Assembly (NCBI GenBank): GCA_023416335.1
Contig: JAEZHY010000198.1
Coordinates: 1 to 19,845, forward strand
Length of the DNA: 19,845 bases
Direction of reading: 5' to 3'
Source: Pseudomonadota bacterium
GTDB lineage: Bacteria > Desulfobacterota > Syntrophobacteria > Syntrophobacterales > Syntrophobacteraceae
Part shown: one piece after another, positions 16,698 through 19,845 of the stretch
How the letters are laid out: the number at the start of each line of letters is the position of its first letter
Position numbering within the stretch: the stretch's first letter is position 1
The notes under the pieces: generated by a model
The model's database searches: none
Seen by the model: only the letters and a program-made list of their open reading frames with translations
Told to the model about the DNA's origin: nothing
Program-made: the position numbers and the translations under genes

Positions 16698-18179
16698 ATG
16701 ATCGAATTTCACGTCGGGGATTTTGCCGAGAAATTTGGTGTTCACCGAAACACGGTGCGGAACTGGATAAAGAGCGGGGCACTCAGGCCTGCTGCCGTCG
16801 TCGCCAAAAGGTATCTCATTACGGAAGAGGAATTCCTGAGGTTCTGCAAACTGCTGGAAATTCCGGAAAGCATCATCTCACAGTTTCTGGCAAGGGAGTT
16901 GTACACAGCATTCAAGGAGGTAAGTATGAAACAGTCGGCAGCCGTTTCCGAACCGAGGACTCTCGGTTCGCGGGACAGCAGTTTGCGTGCGGACCCACAA
17001 TGGGCTGACGTTTGCCTCACATGCGGCAGTTGCGCCAGTGCATGTCCCATATCCGGCGTAGACGGCATGGACCCGCGCAAGATCCTGCGGATGATCGTAC
17101 TCGGGCGCACCTCGGAGGTCATCGATTCCCAGTGGCCGTGGAAGTGTACTTTGTGCGGCAAGTGTGAAGAAGCCTGCCCGATGAATGTCGAACTCGTTAA
17201 GCTGTTTCGGCGCATACGATCCATGCGCGAGCGTGACAAGGTACCGGGCCCTCTCCATAAAGGTGTCATGATGGCCCTGCGCAGGGGCAACAACCTCGGC
17301 ATCCCGAAATCGGAATTCCTGGGACTGCTTGAAGAAGTCGGAGAGGAGTTTGCCGAAGAGGACTGTCCGGGCTTTTCCGTTCCGATCGATGTCGAAGGCG
17401 CCAACCTGATGGTAACCGTAAATTCGAAAGAACCCTTCGGCGAGCCCGACGACATGAAGTTCTGGTGGAAGATATTCTACGCTGCCGGGGAGTCCTGGAC
17501 CGTCCCGTCGGATAACTGGGAGGGTGTGAACTGGGGGCTTTTCACCGGAGACGATGATTCGATGCGAATCATGGTGGGCCGGATCGTGGATAACATGCTC
17601 AGGCTCGACTGCAAGAAACTGGTGCTGCCCGAGTGAGGACACGCCTATTTCGCAACCCGGTTCGGGTTGGAAAAGTGGTATCCCCAGGAACTCAAAAAAT
17701 TCGAAATAGTGACTATATTCGATGTCCTCATGGACTACCTCCGCACGGGACGGATCAAGGTCGACAAATCCATTCACAACGAACTCACAACCTATCACGA
17801 CCCCTGCAACTACGGACGCAAATCCCTCAAAACCTTCGGCCGCGGGTACTTCGAGGAACCTCGCTGGATCCTGCAGCAATGCTGCGAAAATTTCACAGAG
17901 ATGTATCCGAACCGCGAAGGCAACTACTGCTGCGGGGCCGGAGGCGGAGCCTGGGCAATGCCCTTCCAGGAGGAGCGCGTCTTCTACGGCCGCATCAAGC
18001 AGAGGCAGATCAGGAATACGGGTGCGAAACTCGTCGTCACGTCCTGTCACAACTGCCGCGACCAGATCCTGAAGAGTCTTCGCAAGGAATACAAGCTGGA
18101 TATCGAAGTGAAATACATCTGGGAACTGGTTTCAGATTCACTGATTCTCGAACCCGGCCCTGAAGAGGCTGAGGACTAG
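16698..18179 (+). CDS. Selenocysteine-containing HdrD/DsrK-like Fe-S protein with N-terminal HTH domain
   Basis: A 493-codon frame read through an in-frame UGA at 17634-17636 (residue 313). Residues 1-50 are a MerR/excisionase-type winged HTH (FAEKFGVHRNTVRNWIKSG). Residues 106-117 and 150-161 are two [4Fe-4S] motifs (CLTCGSCASACP, CTLCGKCEEACP), as in HdrC. The C-terminal half is a CCG domain as in HdrB/HdrD/DsrK: C370 in YHDPCNYGRK, C411-C412 in NYCCGAGGG, C450/C453 in SCHNC. The UGA falls in PE-U-GHAYFATRFG, where DsrK/HdrD-like proteins have PECGHAY, and a hairpin with GGU in its loop follows. The family carries electrons to or from disulfides or related acceptors. GGAG (16688-16691) supports the start at 16698, but AAGGAGG before 16926 supports an unfused 417-residue form as well. 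It lies 24 bases before hdrA. Reading it as two separate genes is the alternative. Confidence 0.82.
16914..16928 (+). promoter_or_regulatory. Internal ribosome-binding site and second start in the HdrD-like gene
   Basis: AAGGAGG (16914-16920), five bases, then ATG (16926-16928) make the strongest translation start in the Hdr operon. The ATG is in frame with the upstream HTH segment and is codon 77 of the long form. Starting here gives a normal HdrC/CCG protein of 417 residues with selenocysteine at residue 237. Both the HTH-fused and the unfused protein could be made from one message. Confidence 0.6.
17634..17669 (+). other. UGA selenocysteine codon and SECIS-like hairpin in the HdrD-like gene
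   Basis: UGA (17634-17636) is followed 16 bases later by the perfect stem CAACCC (17653-17658) / GGGTTG (17664-17669) with loop GGUUC. GGU in the apical loop about 23 bases after the UGA is the feature recognised by bacterial SelB, as in the fdhF element of E. coli. The frame stays open on both sides and the family motif continues across the codon. Confidence 0.85.
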
Positions 18180-18203
18180 CATATGTCGGCTATGGAGGTA
18201 AAT

Positions 18204-19845
18204 ATGAGCAGCCAGGTCAAAGGTTCCATCCTTGTTGCCGGGGGCGGCATTGCCGGTATGCAGGCGGCACTCGACGCGGCAAACTCCGGGTTTTACGTCT
18301 ACCTTGTCGAGCGGCAGCCGGCAATCGGCGGAAAGATGGCGCAACTCGACAAGACCTTCCCCACAAACGATTGCGCGATGTGAATTATCTCCCCCAAGCT
18401 GGTCGAGGTCGGCCGGCATTTAAACATCGAACTGCTGACGCTTTCGGAGATAACCGATGTGCAGGGCGAGCCCGGTAACTTCCGCGTCTCGGTGACGAGG
18501 CATCCGCGGTATGTGGATCCGGGTAAGTGTATTGCCTGCGGCGCGTGTGCGGAGAAATGTCCCAAGAAAGTCGATGACGAATACAACGAAAAGATATCCA
18601 AACGAAAAGCGATCTATATTCCCTACGCGCAGGCTGTGCCGCAGAAGTATGCGATAGACAGGGCGAATTGCATATACTTCGAAAAGGGTAAATGCAGGGC
18701 CTGCGAAAAATTCTGTCCCGCAGGCGCAGTGAACTTCGATGACGCGCCCGAGTCGCTCACCCTGGAAGTTGGCGCGATTGTCCTCGGGCCGGGATTTTCC
18801 ACTTTCGATCCCACCGGCATCCGGACATGGGGGTACGGCGTTTTCAAAAATGTCGTAACGTCGATGGAGCTTGAGAGGTTGCTTTCCGCATCGGGACCCA
18901 CACAGGGACACATCGAGCGTCCCTCGGACAGGAAGGAAGTCGGCAGGATCGCTTTCATCCAGTGCGTCGGATCGCGCGACCTGAACAAGACTTCCAACGG
19001 TTATTGCTCCTCCGTGTGCTGCACCTATGCAATCAAGCAGGCAATGATTGCAAAAGACCACATAAAGGACCTGGATATATCTGTCTTTTTCATGGACATG
19101 CGAACGCATGGAAAGGAATTCGAACGGTACTACGAACGTGCGAAAGATCTCGGCATCAATTTCCGGCGATGCCGTGTCCATTCACTGGAGCCTGTGCCCG
19201 GAAGCGATAATGTCTACTTCCGATATATCAATGACCAGGGCAAGCAGATCGAAGACGAATACGACATGGTCGTGCTCTCGGTCGGCCTTTGTACGCCCAA
19301 ATCCGCCGTCGATCTCGCCGAACGGAGCGGTATCGCCCTGAACGCGAACCGGTTTGCAGAGAACTCATCCTTCAACCCGATCGCGACAACGCGTCCGGGA
19401 ATATTCTCCTGCGGAGCCTTCGCTGGTCCGAAAGATATTCCACAGACAGTGATGGAGGCCTCAGCGGCAGCGGCGGAAGCTACCCGCCTGATTGCCGGCG
19501 CACGGCACAGTCTCGCACGCAAAAAGGAATTCCCGGTCGAAAAATCGACTGCGGGAGAAGAGCCGCGGATCGGCGTCTTTATCTGCCATTGCGGGACAAA
19601 CATCGCCGGGGTCGTAAACGTGGAAAAGGTCGCGGATTATGCTGCCGGCTTGCCGGGAGTTGCGCATGTCGAACGGAACCTCTTCAGTTGTTCTCAGGAT
19701 ACCCAGGCGATAATCAAAGATCGCATCAAGGAAAAGGGGCTCAATCGGGTCGTTGTTGCAGCCTGTACGCCGAGAACGCATGAACCTGTATTCAGAGAGA
19801 CACTGAAATCGGCGGGGCTCAACGAGTACCTGTTCGAAATGGCAA
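18204..19845 (+). CDS. hdrA: Selenocysteine-containing HdrA, flavin/Fe-S subunit (partial, runs off the window)
   Basis: 547 codons are visible, read through an in-frame UGA at 18381 (residue 60). Order: FAD-binding Rossmann motif [12 protein letters not shown] (11-22); [21 protein letters not shown] around Sec60, where HdrA normally has Cys; two ferredoxin motifs (C109/C112/C115/C119-P and C156/C164/C167/C171-P); then IQCVGSRD (C254) and [14 protein letters not shown] (C268, C272, C273), the unusual HdrA-specific cluster. From about residue 455 a second HdrA-type unit starts ([25 protein letters not shown]), so the full protein is probably a tandem or fused HdrA of the large kind seen in sulfate reducers. 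HdrA carries the FAD at which electrons can be bifurcated. GGAGG (18194-18198) five bases ahead sets the start at 18204; ATG 18183 is an in-frame alternative. Co-transcribed with the HdrD-like gene. Confidence 0.88.
18381..18417 (+). other. UGA selenocysteine codon and SECIS-like hairpin in hdrA
   Basis: UGA (18381-18383) is followed 14 bases later by the 7-bp stem GCUGGUC (18398-18404) / GGCCGGC (18411-18417), with two G-U pairs and the loop GAGGUC. GGU lies 24 bases after the UGA, almost the same geometry as in the upstream gene. The downstream frame is open for 487 more codons with HdrA motifs throughout, so this is not a real stop. Confidence 0.92.

Noticed and set aside
17667..18179. A separate 170-residue CCG-domain protein starting at TTG 17667
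   Set aside because: It is in frame with the upstream gene, lacks a ribosome-binding site, would lack the conserved GHAY segment, and the UGA before it has a SECIS-like hairpin. It is better read as the C-terminal part of one selenoprotein.
18183..18383. A 66-residue FAD-binding stub or hdrA pseudogene ending at UGA
   Set aside because: The frame continues for 487 codons with conserved HdrA motifs and a SECIS-like hairpin follows the UGA, so recoding explains it without a mutation.

Overview
The window looks like part of a chromosome from an anaerobic, Gram-negative member of the Desulfobacterota (former Deltaproteobacteria), of the sulfate-reducing or syntrophic type. The evidence is a pair of heterodisulfide-reductase genes that both appear to use selenocysteine, a PAS/sigma54 activator, the start of a flagellar cap gene, and a complete MdtABC-type RND efflux operon next to a CpxRA-like two-component system. 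This is an inference from gene content; no rRNA or other taxonomic marker is present.

Layout. Bases 1-87 (-) hold the first 29 codons of fliD. Bases 405-2615 (-) hold a CpxR-like regulator followed by a CpxA-like kinase. A 1-kb spacer (2616-3653) holds two CpxR-box-like sites, several inverted repeats and an overlooked 33-codon single-span membrane protein gene (3143-3244, -). Bases 3654-12647 (+) hold a four-gene tripartite efflux operon: membrane fusion protein, two paralogous RND pumps joined by ATGA overlaps, and an outer-membrane lipoprotein channel. It ends in a large-loop terminator. Bases 12771-13259 (-) hold a RelE-like toxin-domain protein without a visible partner. Bases 13866-15362 (+) hold a PAS-AAA-Fis activator preceded by a correctly spaced sigma54 promoter. 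Bases 15644-16045 (-) hold a small exported OB-fold-like protein whose stop codon lies inside its terminator.

The most notable part is 16698-19845 (+). Conventional gene calling would split it into three or four fragments: an HTH/ferredoxin protein, a Cys-rich fragment, a 60-codon FAD-binding stub and an orphan. Two in-frame UGA codons (17634 and 18381) sit exactly where the families have conserved cysteines: the PE-C-GHAY motif of HdrD/DsrK-like proteins and the [17 protein letters not shown] motif of HdrA. Each UGA is followed at nearly the same distance by a perfect hairpin with GGU in its apical loop, which is the bacterial SECIS signature. Read this way, the region is a two-gene operon of a selenocysteine HdrD-like subunit (493 aa) and a large selenocysteine HdrA (at least 547 aa, running off the window). 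The HdrD-like protein also carries an in-frame N-terminal MerR/excisionase-type DNA-binding domain. A strong internal Shine-Dalgarno just before the ferredoxin part suggests that fused and unfused products may both be made.

How the parts may work together. The CpxRA-like pair probably senses envelope stress and controls the efflux operon and itself. The HdrD-HdrA pair would move electrons between a thiol/disulfide or related couple and ferredoxin/NAD-type carriers by FAD and Fe-S clusters, with output depending on selenium supply.
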